A stretch of DNA of 41,309 nt, taken from IMG/VR virus record IMGVR_UViG_3300005838_000025, positions 1-41,309 of that record; one strand, 5' to 3'. The translations under genes and the position numbers were made by a program. This DNA comes from a virus. The notes beneath the pieces were generated by a model, which ran no database searches, was not told the origin of the DNA, and saw only the letters and a program-made list of their open reading frames with translations. Within the stretch, counting starts at the first letter, position 1, and the number at the start of each line of letters is the position of its first letter. Positions 30,560 through 39,790 of the stretch are shown one piece after another.

Positions 30560-33199
30560 CTACAGGATGGACCAACAAAGAGCATCGCTGCTCTCGCTGT
30601 CGCTTATCATAGCAGCACTCAGATGAAGAGTAACTGATTGACGAGCCTGATCTAAATCAACATAGTCTGCTCCGTCGATAGTCATTCGACCACCACCAGT
30701 AACAGTTCCGCCATTGATTCTAATCTTGTATCCGGATGCCAGACCCTGAACCTTAAAGGTAACAGTTGCACCTCGCTCTGCAGCGGTAATAGACGTTGGA
30801 AGATTGAGGGATACATCCGAAGAAATAGAGCCCAGGTCGTAAATATACGCACCTTCCAAAGAAGAGATTGAAGATGGAAGCGAGGCGGTGCCATTCAAAA
30901 GCCCTGTTGAGCTCTTGACTAATGGACCATCGAGATCGTAGCCCGTAGGAGTAACGAAAGAGCCAGTGCTTCCATCGTTCTTGTAAAAGCCAGTACCAGA
31001 GCTGAAAGTAATTTCACCGTCAGCATTAATTAACGGCATAAGCCCCTGGTCAAACGATCCTGAACTTACTGATGAATCAAAGCCTACGAAGACGTTATCG
31101 CCCGAAACGGTTGAAGAGCTCGCCTTCTTAGCGACACCTTCAGCAGTGGTGCTCGCAGTTGCCACAGCGATTTCAAGCTGGTTAGAGCCGTTAACGTTTG
31201 TGGTCAGGATGGTCCCGTCACCTACAACAGCAATAGAACCAGAGGTCGTGACTGCCGTAGTCGTATCACCATCATCGTCGGCAAGAGAGATGCTTGTAAC
31301 CGTACCCTGATTACCTGCTGTTCCCGCAATAATCTCACCTGATGAGTTAATCGCTAAAAGGCTATCAGCAGCAAGGCTCGCAGAAGCACTAACCTTAAGC
31401 ATCTTGCCTTGTGCAGACGATCCCACGCCAGTAGCCAAACTTTGGTTTGCAGCATTCCCAAAAGCGCCTGCAGAGATAAAGCCATCCCCGCCACCAATGC
31501 TGAACGAGCCTGAGTTATAAAGATACTGGAGGTTGTTGCTTGGGTCAGACACCGTAACTGTGTAAGTCGGAGTTCCAGCGCCATCGCTTGAAACGCTCAC
31601 AACGGTGAAGTCATATCCGCTGCTATTCATCACCTGACCGGCTTGGACTGAAGAGACGTTTGTTTGCGTCTTGACGGTGTCTGCACTTGGGTCAATGGCG
31701 TTGGATGAGATGAACTGACCAGAGCTAACAGCGGTCCAGCTGACAGCCTTGACAAGATCGCCCGCGCTTAATGCGCCTACGATCTCAGCAACCTTTCCTG
31801 CAGCAATACCCGTATCCAAGCTGATGAAGCCACTTGAAGCAGTAAAGTAAGCAGAATCAAATGCCGCCACACCTCTATTACTGGAGCTTACGCTGCTTGA
31901 GCTTGAGGCGGTCGAAGCGTTACCGATGATTGTCTCAAGATCGCCTGCATCTAAGCCTTTATTTTCAACGCTACTGCTCTGGGCTGAGTACGAAAAGCTG
32001 TACCCTGATGAACCTACAGTGTCACCAACAGCTAGGTTGCTAATGAAGCCCGAAGAGATGCTTACCTTCCAAGACGAGGCGGAGCTATCTATCGAAAGAA
32101 TTGTACCAGCAACGTTTCCGTAAGAACCTGTCGCGCTAAATGTGGCTCCTGCATATAAGTAGTTGAAGTTGGCATTGCTGCTGAACTCCATTACCGGAAC
32201 AGATAATCTACCCAGAACTTCGTTTGTACTTAAGGCATCATCAAGCTTAACGATATCACCAGCAGCCACACCAGTGTCTTCTACTGCTGCTGTGCCAAGA
32301 CCCAAAGAAGTTCGAACAGTAGCACCAGACTCAGCAACGATGTCGCCATTGGCATCACCAACAAGGAATGTGCCGTCTGCAATCGTTAAACCAGCGATGT
32401 CGTCAAGGAGAGCATTCTGAGCTTGAGCTCCCAAGTTCGTGCGCGCCGTAGCAGCGTCCGAGGCACCTGTACCACCATCGGCTACAGCGATGTCGGTAAT
32501 GCCTGTAATACTGCCACCAGTGATAGACACAGCGTCAGAGTCTTGAGTAGCGATTGTGCCTGCACCAATTACGGTACGAGCAGCAGAAGCATCAGCAGCA
32601 GTGATAAGACCAACCATTGGTGCAGTGCTAGAACCTGTACCGCCACTAGCAACTGGAAGCGTGCCACTTACGTCTGAACCTAAATCAACAGAGCTTTGAG
32701 TCGCAAGCGAGCCAAGACCCAAGTTTGTTCTAGCAGAGCTCGCACTATCGAGATCGCTCAGATTGTTGGTCTTAAGCAACGCGCCAGTAGCATTAGCAGC
32801 AACAACCCAACCAGCTGATGGGGTCGTTCGATAGATCATGGTGTTGCCAGCGTTATTAGAACCACCCTCGATGAATACGTGAGCACCTGCAGTAGGAGCG
32901 CCAGTATCTGGAGAAGTAGAGTCCCATGCCGAACCGTTCCACTCTACGATGTTGTTCGAGAGCGAGGACCACGCGCCACTACCACTAGCACCTACAAGAT
33001 AGCGGTCTCCTGTAGAAGGAGTTGAAGGGGGAGCGTCCTGTTGAGTAAGGACAGAAGCAAACCACTCGCCGCCGCCTGCCGCTACAGCATCAAGAACATA
33101 CTGCTTATTGGCTAATGCGTTGCTTGCAGTAGCAGTTGACCCGTCAAATAACGAGCCTTTAATGTCGAAGTCATGAACTCCAAATAATCCGAAAGACAT
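30560..33199 (-). CDS. Tail fibre-like protein, 879 aa
   Basis: Start ATG at 33199 with GGAGG 6-7 nt upstream (not the TTG at 33202). Residues about 55-130 form a domain with GDRYLVG, GAWSSLSNNIVEWNGSAW and TAGAHVFIEGG, matching DUF2793-like modules of phage fibres. Then comes a series of ARTNLGLGxLAT-type repeats common in fibre shafts (about 140-325), and long Ser/Gly/Thr-rich beta repeats. The C terminus (about 835-879) is a compact tip-like region. It probably reads the host surface. A related DUF2793-like unit occurs in the 1906-aa protein at 34055. Confidence 0.85.
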   Translation of the reverse strand: MSFGLFGVHDFDIKGSLFDGSTATASNALANKQYVLDAVAAGGGEWFASVLTQQDAPPSTPSTGDRYLVGASGSGAWSSLSNNIVEWNGSAWDSTSPDTGAPTAGAHVFIEGGSNNAGNTMIYRTTPSAGWVVAANATGALLKTNNLSDLDSASSARTNLGLGSLATQSSVDLGSDVSGTLPVASGGTGSSTAPMVGLITAADASAARTVIGAGTIATQDSDAVSITGGSITGITDIAVADGGTGASDAATARTNLGAQAQNALLDDIAGLTIADGTFLVGDANGDIVAESGATVRTSLGLGTAAVEDTGVAAGDIVKLDDALSTNEVLGRLSVPVMEFSSNANFNYLYAGATFSATGSYGNVAGTILSIDSSASSWKVSISSGFISNLAVGDTVGSSGYSFSYSAQSSSVENKGLDAGDLETIIGNASTASSSSSVSSSNRGVAAFDSAYFTASSGFISLDTGIAAGKVAEIVGALSAGDLVKAVSWTAVSSGQFISSNAIDPSADTVKTQTNVSSVQAGQVMNSSGYDFTVVSVSSDGAGTPTYTVTVSDPSNNLQYLYNSGSFSIGGGDGFISAGAFGNAANQSLATGVGSSAQGKMLKVSASASLAADSLLAINSSGEIIAGTAGNQGTVTSISLADDDGDTTTAVTTSGSIAVVGDGTILTTNVNGSNQLEIAVATASTTAEGVAKKASSSTVSGDNVFVGFDSSVSSGSFDQGLMPLINADGEITFSSGTGFYKNDGSTGSFVTPTGYDLDGPLVKSSTGLLNGTASLPSSISSLEGAYIYDLGSISSDVSLNLPTSITAAERGATVTFKVQGLASGYKIRINGGTVTGGGRMTIDGADYVDLDQARQSVTLHLSAAMISDSESSDALCWSIL

Positions 33200-33211
33200 C
33201 AAATACCTCCA

Positions 33212-33556
33212 TTAGGAAATGATATAATAGTTAGTGCCGTCAGAAACCAATGTGACGGCGGAAAAGTCATTATTGAGATCTATATAAGTCTCATCGTCAA
33301 TCCGTCCCGTAGAAACCAAAACCCGGACACGGTTAACGTCAGCACCCGCTGTATTCTTAATATAATACATCACCCCAGTTGAAAGAGATGGAGCAGGTAG
33401 ATTTACACTAACCAGCCCAGCCGTACTGTCAACTAGGAGCGCAGTTTCAGAGGTTGGGAGATTATATGGACTATCAGCCGAAGTGATGCTGACAATCGAC
33501 ACGGTTCCACCGCCCCCTCCTCCTCCTCCTCCGCCTCGGAAGGAGCCCCTAAACAT
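33212..33556 (-). CDS. Poly-Gly N-terminal tail-associated protein, 114 aa
   Basis: The protein opens MFRGSFR and then ten or so glycines, a flexible hinge, followed by a compact beta-rich body (SIVSITSADSPYNLPTSETA). The start is ATG at 33556; the Shine-Dalgarno is weak. It sits between the 144-aa protein and the fibre in the same operon, so it is probably a tail or fibre connector. The Gly run is encoded by a tandem TCC/GGA repeat. Confidence 0.6.
   Translation of the reverse strand: MFRGSFRGGGGGGGGGGTVSIVSITSADSPYNLPTSETALLVDSTAGLVSVNLPAPSLSTGVMYYIKNTAGADVNRVRVLVSTGRIDDETYIDLNNDFSAVTLVSDGTNYYIIS
33517..33532. repeat. Trinucleotide TCC (GGA) repeat
   Basis: Five tandem TCC units, flanked by further C/T-rich codons, encode the glycine run of the 114-aa tail-associated protein. 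Because the unit is a codon, slippage would change the hinge length without shifting frame. Confidence 0.7.
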
Positions 33557-33559
33557 TAC

Positions 33560-33994
33560 TTAACTCGCTGGAGGAACGTCGTACCAAAGTTCCATCTGAA
33601 CTTCCGGTGTACCGCTCTCCGCTTTCAGAAAGAATCTGGTTACGTTGGGATGGCTGCTACATCTGAGCTCCACGCTTGGACCATTAGGGATTACAACATT
33701 GTATGCATCGGCCGGTGTTGGGCTTCCTGCAGAAACATAAAATGCAACTCGAACTCTCTCTGCTGCAGTGGTTGAATTATTCAACAATGCTACAGACTTA
33801 AGAAGCCCTCTCTGATCCCCATCAGGGTCCTGAGCAATTCCGTCCGCTGCACCAGCATAGGCTGCAGTACGAAGATCGATCTCAGTGTACGATGCGCTGC
33901 TAACCGTAATGGTTCTAAGCAGCCTGTTTGCGCCTGGCTCATCTGTTGTCGGGATATGCCCGCGCCAGTATGTCGCTAATGATGGTAGTGCCAT
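33560..33994 (-). CDS. Hypothetical tail protein, 144 aa
   Basis: Beta-rich, no membrane or signal features: RTITVSSASYTEIDLRTAAYA and SVALLNNSTTAAERVRVAFYV alternate strands and turns like a small tail or tube protein. GGAGG precedes the ATG by 5 nt. It is encoded between the 1906-aa protein and the Gly-rich protein, a likely tail position. It might be a major tail-type or decoration protein, but no signature is visible. Confidence 0.6.
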   Translation of the reverse strand: MALPSLATYWRGHIPTTDEPGANRLLRTITVSSASYTEIDLRTAAYAGAADGIAQDPDGDQRGLLKSVALLNNSTTAAERVRVAFYVSAGSPTPADAYNVVIPNGPSVELRCSSHPNVTRFFLKAESGTPEVQMELWYDVPPAS

Positions 33995-34054
33995 TGTTCC
34001 TCCGATGCTTTCAAATTATCATTTGGTTTGTTGTGTTTATACCCATTGAGAAAA

Positions 34055-37000
34055 TTATAATTCCTCTGAGAACTTTAATCCCTTAATCTGCATTACTGCA
34101 GCAGGAGTACATTCTGTTTGATTCTTAATCTCGGATGGCGATCCTGTGAAGGACCCTGCTCCGCCTTGGCTATTGGCTATCTCACGCTGCCATGTGTAAG
34201 CAACATTCTGAGCTCCGTCGTATCCAGTAAGCCTAGCAACGCAAAGCCCGTGTGGGTTAGATAGGGAAGGCTTCAGGTCTGCGATGGCGCTCATCTCTCT
34301 AGGGGTCAGGTTTATCGTTGTCCCAGATAAGGTCTGCATATTATTTCCATCGAAGCCAAGTGCAAGAACATCCCCGTTAATTCCAATAGATAAAACCCTC
34401 TCAATGAGCTCCTGCCATGAAAGCTTCTGGATCTCTTGAGCCTGCGCTGGATTGACCCAGTGGTCGTCAATGTTTCCGTACCCTCTACGTGGGTTCATCG
34501 TGGACGTGTTCTGAGCATTAGAGACAATGTCCAGTTCCGCCGAAGGTCTAGGCTCATAAGACACGTCCCAAGATTTCCTTGGCTTATGGTTTCTCCTGGA
34601 TTTTCTCCTGCCGCTCAGAGAGTCAAATAGAGAGCTTCCCGACTCCATATTGTAAGAGTAAGAGAGGCTAAAGTCTGGATTAGATAAATCGAGACGCTGT
34701 CCACATATAGAGACCCCGAGTTTTAGAAAGTCATCTGAATGGTCCCCGCCGCTCAAGGTTATTCGCATGTACCGATACCTGGTACCCCTCTTTAGAGAGC
34801 TCGATCCAAGTGAGTCGAAGAAATCGGGAGTGTTGGCTGCGACCCTGTCGCTGATGATCGTCATGGAACCCGGAGTCAGCTTTCCTGCACTTGAAGCTTC
34901 AGAATCATCGGTACGGAAAACGTCTGTGATGCTTCTATCAAGAGTAAGGTAGTCGGTACCATTATCAACAATCTTGTAGTAGTAGGAATACTTTACGTCT
35001 GAATTTGACCGCAGTTCTGATGGCGAGAAATCCTCATAAGAAAACAATGTCGGGCTGGCGCTCTTATCCACCACCAGTAGGTAAAAGTTCTCATTCGACT
35101 GAGATTTAAATTGGCCTGGTCTAAATGGAGCGTACCGTGGATTCATATCGGGCGTCGATAGGTCTGTCTTGAAAACAACAGTGGTCGGATTACTCGAATC
35201 CATGAACCAACGGATTCTTGAGTCGGGGATTCCGTCTTCAATATTCTCCCTTAGCCCCCTGTACTGAAAGTACATCAAGTATGTTGGCTTAAAGAAAATT
35301 CTTGGCTGTACGTCGTAATAGTCCTGCCAAGCAGACCCATCATAAATACGCAGTCCGACACCAGCGTCTCTTGCGGTATAGCCTGGGAGCACATTCACAA
35401 AAGACCACCCAAAGCCTGACCAGTTTGCAATTTTACCTGCCTGCCCAGACCACGCCCCCGTTGGAGAAGTTCCGACAAGATACTTGTCATTTAAGGACGG
35501 GTTTGATGGAGGCGTATTCAGTTCAAGGAGAGAGTTCGCCCAATAATTAAAAAGCAGTGAGTTTGTGTGACCCGGAGAGCAAAACAGCATGGTCAATTCT
35601 GGTTGCGAGGCGGTTCCATAGGTTCCAAAAGATGGGCTATCGTTAAAGTCAATAATCGCAGACCCTGTGTTTATCCCAAAAAGGGATACTGATTCTGGGT
35701 TTATTGAGTTGCTGCCCGCATCATAAATGATCTCGTAACTAGGCACTCGAGCCGTTTGAACATTGTCGACACCACTCTCCGATGGAACGGAGAAGGTTAT
35801 CTCTTCTGTAGGGCTCCTCCACCCATCCTTCACTGGGGCATCAAGTGCAGCCAACGCTGGAAAGGTGGACTTACCTTCATAGGAAAAGGTGTCTTGACCA
35901 GTTGAACGCCCTCGAAACGAAAGCTCAATTCCGTTATCTATCATCTGCGGAAAAGTGGAGCATCTAGCAGGAGACATTGGAGACATCTGACCAGCATTAT
36001 AAAGCCTCAAGAAATCCATTGCTGGCTCCTTGGGTACATGCAGGTCCTCCCTAAATTCAAAGAGACCAGAATCAAGCTCACCCTCTTCATAGTCTATGGC
36101 AAAACAAGGCTCTGCGTTTAAGAAAGACCGAGAAAACTGTACAGACTGAAATGAGACCCTAACCCCGCTAGTATCAATAGTGGTATCGTAAACCCCGTAC
36201 CCTACGTACTCAGCAGCAGTGCTGCTTGCCACATTGTTTCCAAAGGGATCTAAATCCTTAGAAGCAACTGGCGACATGCTGGCTGCACTAGGGCTGGAGA
36301 AGTCCTGTAGAAAACCAGGATCAGAATATCTATTCCATGGACGAGCATAAAGAAACGGAGTGTAGTTATCCGTAAGACTGGTGGAGGATACTGGCTTAAC
36401 CCCCCACACCACCTCATAAAAAGGAACCTTCTCGCTTAGATTGGATCCTGTTCCATTGTCGGAAAAAACGAGCTCATCACCAACTGGCGAGTACTCTGTG
36501 GCAGATCCGTTGTAATATATTTCCATGAGCCGAAGGTAGACACTAGAGCCCACCCTGGAGATGCATAGCCCCATAGAAAGAAAGTTGCCCGATGCTCGGC
36601 TTCCGTCACCCGTGTCTCGAAGAAATACTTGGGATGAGCATCTTAGCCCGTAATCAAGAGTGCCCCCGGTGGTAACTGAATTGCTATTTCTCCTATTGCC
36701 GCCCGACTGAATCTGGAAAACGGATCTTTGAACAAAGCTTAAAGCATTCCTCGTAGCCGGATATGTCGATTTAAGGGCTTCCCCGTCCGTATTCGGGAAG
36801 GTGAACTTTCCGTATACCTCATTCTGATTATAATCTTTGTCAAAGGAATAGTTAACATACTGGTTTGCGCCGAGATTTAGCTCCCACTTGGTTGCATAAG
36901 AAACTCCAGACTCAGCATCTTCCTCTATTGACCCGTTAGCGCCCGCGCTTGCAGACCTCTGCCACCCCCAGTACTGCGGATTCTTTGCCCCCATCAATGA

Positions 37001-39775
37001 CACCTGATAAGAGTTTGCGCCAAAGACCATTCCGTTTTGATAGTCGGAGGCAGTGATCAAGTCTGGTGCCCTTGTTACAGAATAAGGATACGAATCATAG
37101 ATATTATCAGTCACAGCGCCGTCAACGGATTGTAGGTTGAACCTAACCTTCCCGTCCGCCTGATTTGGCACAACACTTGTTATCCTAAATGTTGGTCCTT
37201 GCTCCCAGTGGTGGTTCACGATAATCGTGAAAGTGATAAACCTGTCGAATCCTGCAACATTTAAATTCGCAGCCTCACTTTTATACCAGACATCAACATG
37301 GGAGTTTCCCACAGAGTTCTGAGTACCCTGAAATGGCTGATCATCAAACAGTATCCCAGTAAAGAGTTCCAGATTTTGAGTAACTGGACCCTCATCGTAT
37401 TTTAACTCATTGAGTCGCCCGGCCACGTCGTAAGCTGCATCATACCTACGGATCTCAGTAGGAAGGTTTACTCTGAGTGGCTGCATAGAGTCTGAGAATA
37501 AAACATTGACCGATCTAGTCAAAATGCTTTTGTCTACATTTCTTTGCTGGAGGTATTCACTTGATCCTGGACTATCAGATACGCCTGTCTCGAACCCTTC
37601 GCACACAGCGGTCACAATTTCCCCCTGGTGTAAGCATGTGGATATATCTATGGGACCACTTACAACTATGGGCCCTCCCCCGAACCTTTTGTAGACAAGA
37701 GTTTCTTCGCCAAAGTTTCTTATCCCAGCAAAATATAAAGCCCCCAGATACCCTCTGTCATGCGGAGCCGTGTTCCTATAGTTTGGGGATATGCCCGACG
37801 TGGCCGTTTTATAGGCGTACTCAAGATAATCTAATAAAGGAGGCGCATCGGAATAAGGGTTATCCCTTCGCCCGCCAAAGTATGGTACAGCCATGCCGAA
37901 TCTAGATATCGCAGCCTCCACAGGCTGGACAGTAGAATATATCTGGGCAGGCAGGCTGGGGGCTATTTCAATACCTGTTGATCCAAAAGAGATATCATCA
38001 ACGCTCAACGCTCTCTGATAAACATGGCAACCCTGACTATTGCCGGGACCGCCAAGATTTAGAGTAACCAGTGAAACAAGATACCCGCCCTCTGGCGTTA
38101 GGCATATGGACCCGCTTAAAGGATATATGCTCTCATCGATATGAACAGCGTAAGTAGATGGGTATGTTCCTGTGTAAGATATCTGTCCGTATAGAGGATA
38201 ATAGCTGCCGCCTCCAAGCCTCTTTTCGGAAGACCACTGCTGTCCGTCCATAGTCACAAATATAGAAATGACGCTCTGCTTAATGGGATCTGAGTCCGAA
38301 GGTGTCGCACTACTATATCCACGATCCCCAATAGGGTTAGCCGTAAGAAGTATTACCATCTTTCCGGATGGGTCGATAACGGAATCAAGGGAGCAAAACT
38401 GCTGATACTCGTAATCCGAGCCGAACTGAAGATCCATTATCTCCGTAGCGCCAAATGTGACACCCCTGTCGTCGCTAATTAGGCTCACCAACTTGTCGGA
38501 GAACGCAATCACCACTACGAGCCTACCGCTTGCAAGCGCCTCTGCGGTCATGGCCAGCGGTATCGTCTGATTATTTAAGTTTGATACGTCGGTAATTTCG
38601 TCATTAGAGAAGAACCCGTCATACTTATTCAGCCCAACACTCGACCGTCTCTCAATCTTAGATCCATCAGAAACCCCTGAAGAAAATCCGGAATAAGAAT
38701 CAAGTGTAGACTTAATCTCATCTACATGAAGATAAGATGAATTGTTGACCGCGTCACTAGCGTCCCCAAGGTACCCACAAGAAATAAGTAAAACCTCTTC
38801 CGTATCCTGGAACTGAACTAGAGATATTCCAGTCGCGCCAAAATCCGCATCATTCGAAAGAGGATACTGATCATTCTCTTCGCTCCAGTACTTGTCTTGA
38901 TTGAGGCTTAGCCTAAGCTTAACATTGTGAGAACTGTTGATAGACGGACCGTTTGCGTATCGAGGCACATAGTAAACATCAGCATCACCAAGAGTCCATG
39001 AGACGCCTTCAGTCTTATCCTCGAGCACAAACGTCTCGTTTACTGCGTCAACTTCAACTATCTTGTAGTAAGTCGAAGTGCTGCCTTGGTGAGCAACAAG
39101 TTGATTTACCTGTATGAAGGACGCATCCCATCCTGAATTGACGGTGACGGTCCTTGTCGTACTATTATATCCTGAGGTTGTAAAGGAGTGGGCGCTTGAG
39201 GCAAGCGATGAATCCAGAAGGCTACTAGAAAAAGACCACATCCAGGGGGGTGAGTATGAGTCTAGGTACGCAGATAGAAGATTGCCATTCTTTAGGCTCA
39301 GAAGTTGAGGTCTAGTGTAGCATTGAGCCTTAGCCGACGCAGCATCATCGTAAGCCAAGGTGAATGGAACCTTGCTAAAGTAGTTAGGGGTCGTCCGAAA
39401 CTGGTAGCTGGCTTCAGAGTCTAACTTATACGAAAACCGACTTCTGCTAGAAGCCCCGTCTGTCTGTATCAATCCTGTTCCAGAGGTCTTTCTGGGGCTT
39501 ATGCCTGCCTCATACGAATAAGTAGACGCATTTTCGGTGTCCTCTTCGTAAGTCGGATTAACTGACCCGGTTGCGACAATTGAGACATCGCCACTAGATC
39601 CAATACTCTTTGACACCGAAGGCTCAAGTGCCCCCTCACCATACATCTCAGTCTTCGTTGACTGATTAACACCCGATACTGTAGGCGGTGTCGTTACGGA
39701 CTTCACCGACTCGACCTCCGAAGACTTTAAGTTCTTATCCTGAAGTATCGCGTATCTTCTATTGTATGATGACAT
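34055..39775 (-). CDS. Very large tail/receptor-binding protein with BNR-like and DUF2793-like parts, 1906 aa
   Basis: By far the largest gene. The N-terminal half contains an Asp-box-like motif SDDRGVTFGA (about 431-440) and a second VTMDGQQWSSEKRL unit about 80 residues on, as in BNR/sialidase beta-propellers that bind or cleave glycans. Residues about 1415-1485 (LNDKYLVGTSPTGAWSG; IYDGSAW) form a DUF2793-like module also found in the fibre at 30560. The rest is beta-rich Ser/Thr/Tyr repeats. AGAGG precedes the ATG. This is probably a tail tip or receptor-binding protein. No catalytic residues are proven. Confidence 0.75.
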   Translation of the reverse strand: MSSYNRRYAILQDKNLKSSEVESVKSVTTPPTVSGVNQSTKTEMYGEGALEPSVSKSIGSSGDVSIVATGSVNPTYEEDTENASTYSYEAGISPRKTSGTGLIQTDGASSRSRFSYKLDSEASYQFRTTPNYFSKVPFTLAYDDAASAKAQCYTRPQLLSLKNGNLLSAYLDSYSPPWMWSFSSSLLDSSLASSAHSFTTSGYNSTTRTVTVNSGWDASFIQVNQLVAHQGSTSTYYKIVEVDAVNETFVLEDKTEGVSWTLGDADVYYVPRYANGPSINSSHNVKLRLSLNQDKYWSEENDQYPLSNDADFGATGISLVQFQDTEEVLLISCGYLGDASDAVNNSSYLHVDEIKSTLDSYSGFSSGVSDGSKIERRSSVGLNKYDGFFSNDEITDVSNLNNQTIPLAMTAEALASGRLVVVIAFSDKLVSLISDDRGVTFGATEIMDLQFGSDYEYQQFCSLDSVIDPSGKMVILLTANPIGDRGYSSATPSDSDPIKQSVISIFVTMDGQQWSSEKRLGGGSYYPLYGQISYTGTYPSTYAVHIDESIYPLSGSICLTPEGGYLVSLVTLNLGGPGNSQGCHVYQRALSVDDISFGSTGIEIAPSLPAQIYSTVQPVEAAISRFGMAVPYFGGRRDNPYSDAPPLLDYLEYAYKTATSGISPNYRNTAPHDRGYLGALYFAGIRNFGEETLVYKRFGGGPIVVSGPIDISTCLHQGEIVTAVCEGFETGVSDSPGSSEYLQQRNVDKSILTRSVNVLFSDSMQPLRVNLPTEIRRYDAAYDVAGRLNELKYDEGPVTQNLELFTGILFDDQPFQGTQNSVGNSHVDVWYKSEAANLNVAGFDRFITFTIIVNHHWEQGPTFRITSVVPNQADGKVRFNLQSVDGAVTDNIYDSYPYSVTRAPDLITASDYQNGMVFGANSYQVSLMGAKNPQYWGWQRSASAGANGSIEEDAESGVSYATKWELNLGANQYVNYSFDKDYNQNEVYGKFTFPNTDGEALKSTYPATRNALSFVQRSVFQIQSGGNRRNSNSVTTGGTLDYGLRCSSQVFLRDTGDGSRASGNFLSMGLCISRVGSSVYLRLMEIYYNGSATEYSPVGDELVFSDNGTGSNLSEKVPFYEVVWGVKPVSSTSLTDNYTPFLYARPWNRYSDPGFLQDFSSPSAASMSPVASKDLDPFGNNVASSTAAEYVGYGVYDTTIDTSGVRVSFQSVQFSRSFLNAEPCFAIDYEEGELDSGLFEFREDLHVPKEPAMDFLRLYNAGQMSPMSPARCSTFPQMIDNGIELSFRGRSTGQDTFSYEGKSTFPALAALDAPVKDGWRSPTEEITFSVPSESGVDNVQTARVPSYEIIYDAGSNSINPESVSLFGINTGSAIIDFNDSPSFGTYGTASQPELTMLFCSPGHTNSLLFNYWANSLLELNTPPSNPSLNDKYLVGTSPTGAWSGQAGKIANWSGFGWSFVNVLPGYTARDAGVGLRIYDGSAWQDYYDVQPRIFFKPTYLMYFQYRGLRENIEDGIPDSRIRWFMDSSNPTTVVFKTDLSTPDMNPRYAPFRPGQFKSQSNENFYLLVVDKSASPTLFSYEDFSPSELRSNSDVKYSYYYKIVDNGTDYLTLDRSITDVFRTDDSEASSAGKLTPGSMTIISDRVAANTPDFFDSLGSSSLKRGTRYRYMRITLSGGDHSDDFLKLGVSICGQRLDLSNPDFSLSYSYNMESGSSLFDSLSGRRKSRRNHKPRKSWDVSYEPRPSAELDIVSNAQNTSTMNPRRGYGNIDDHWVNPAQAQEIQKLSWQELIERVLSIGINGDVLALGFDGNNMQTLSGTTINLTPREMSAIADLKPSLSNPHGLCVARLTGYDGAQNVAYTWQREIANSQGGAGSFTGSPSEIKNQTECTPAAVMQIKGLKFSEEL

Positions 39776-39790
39776 ATTTAGCCTCTAAGT

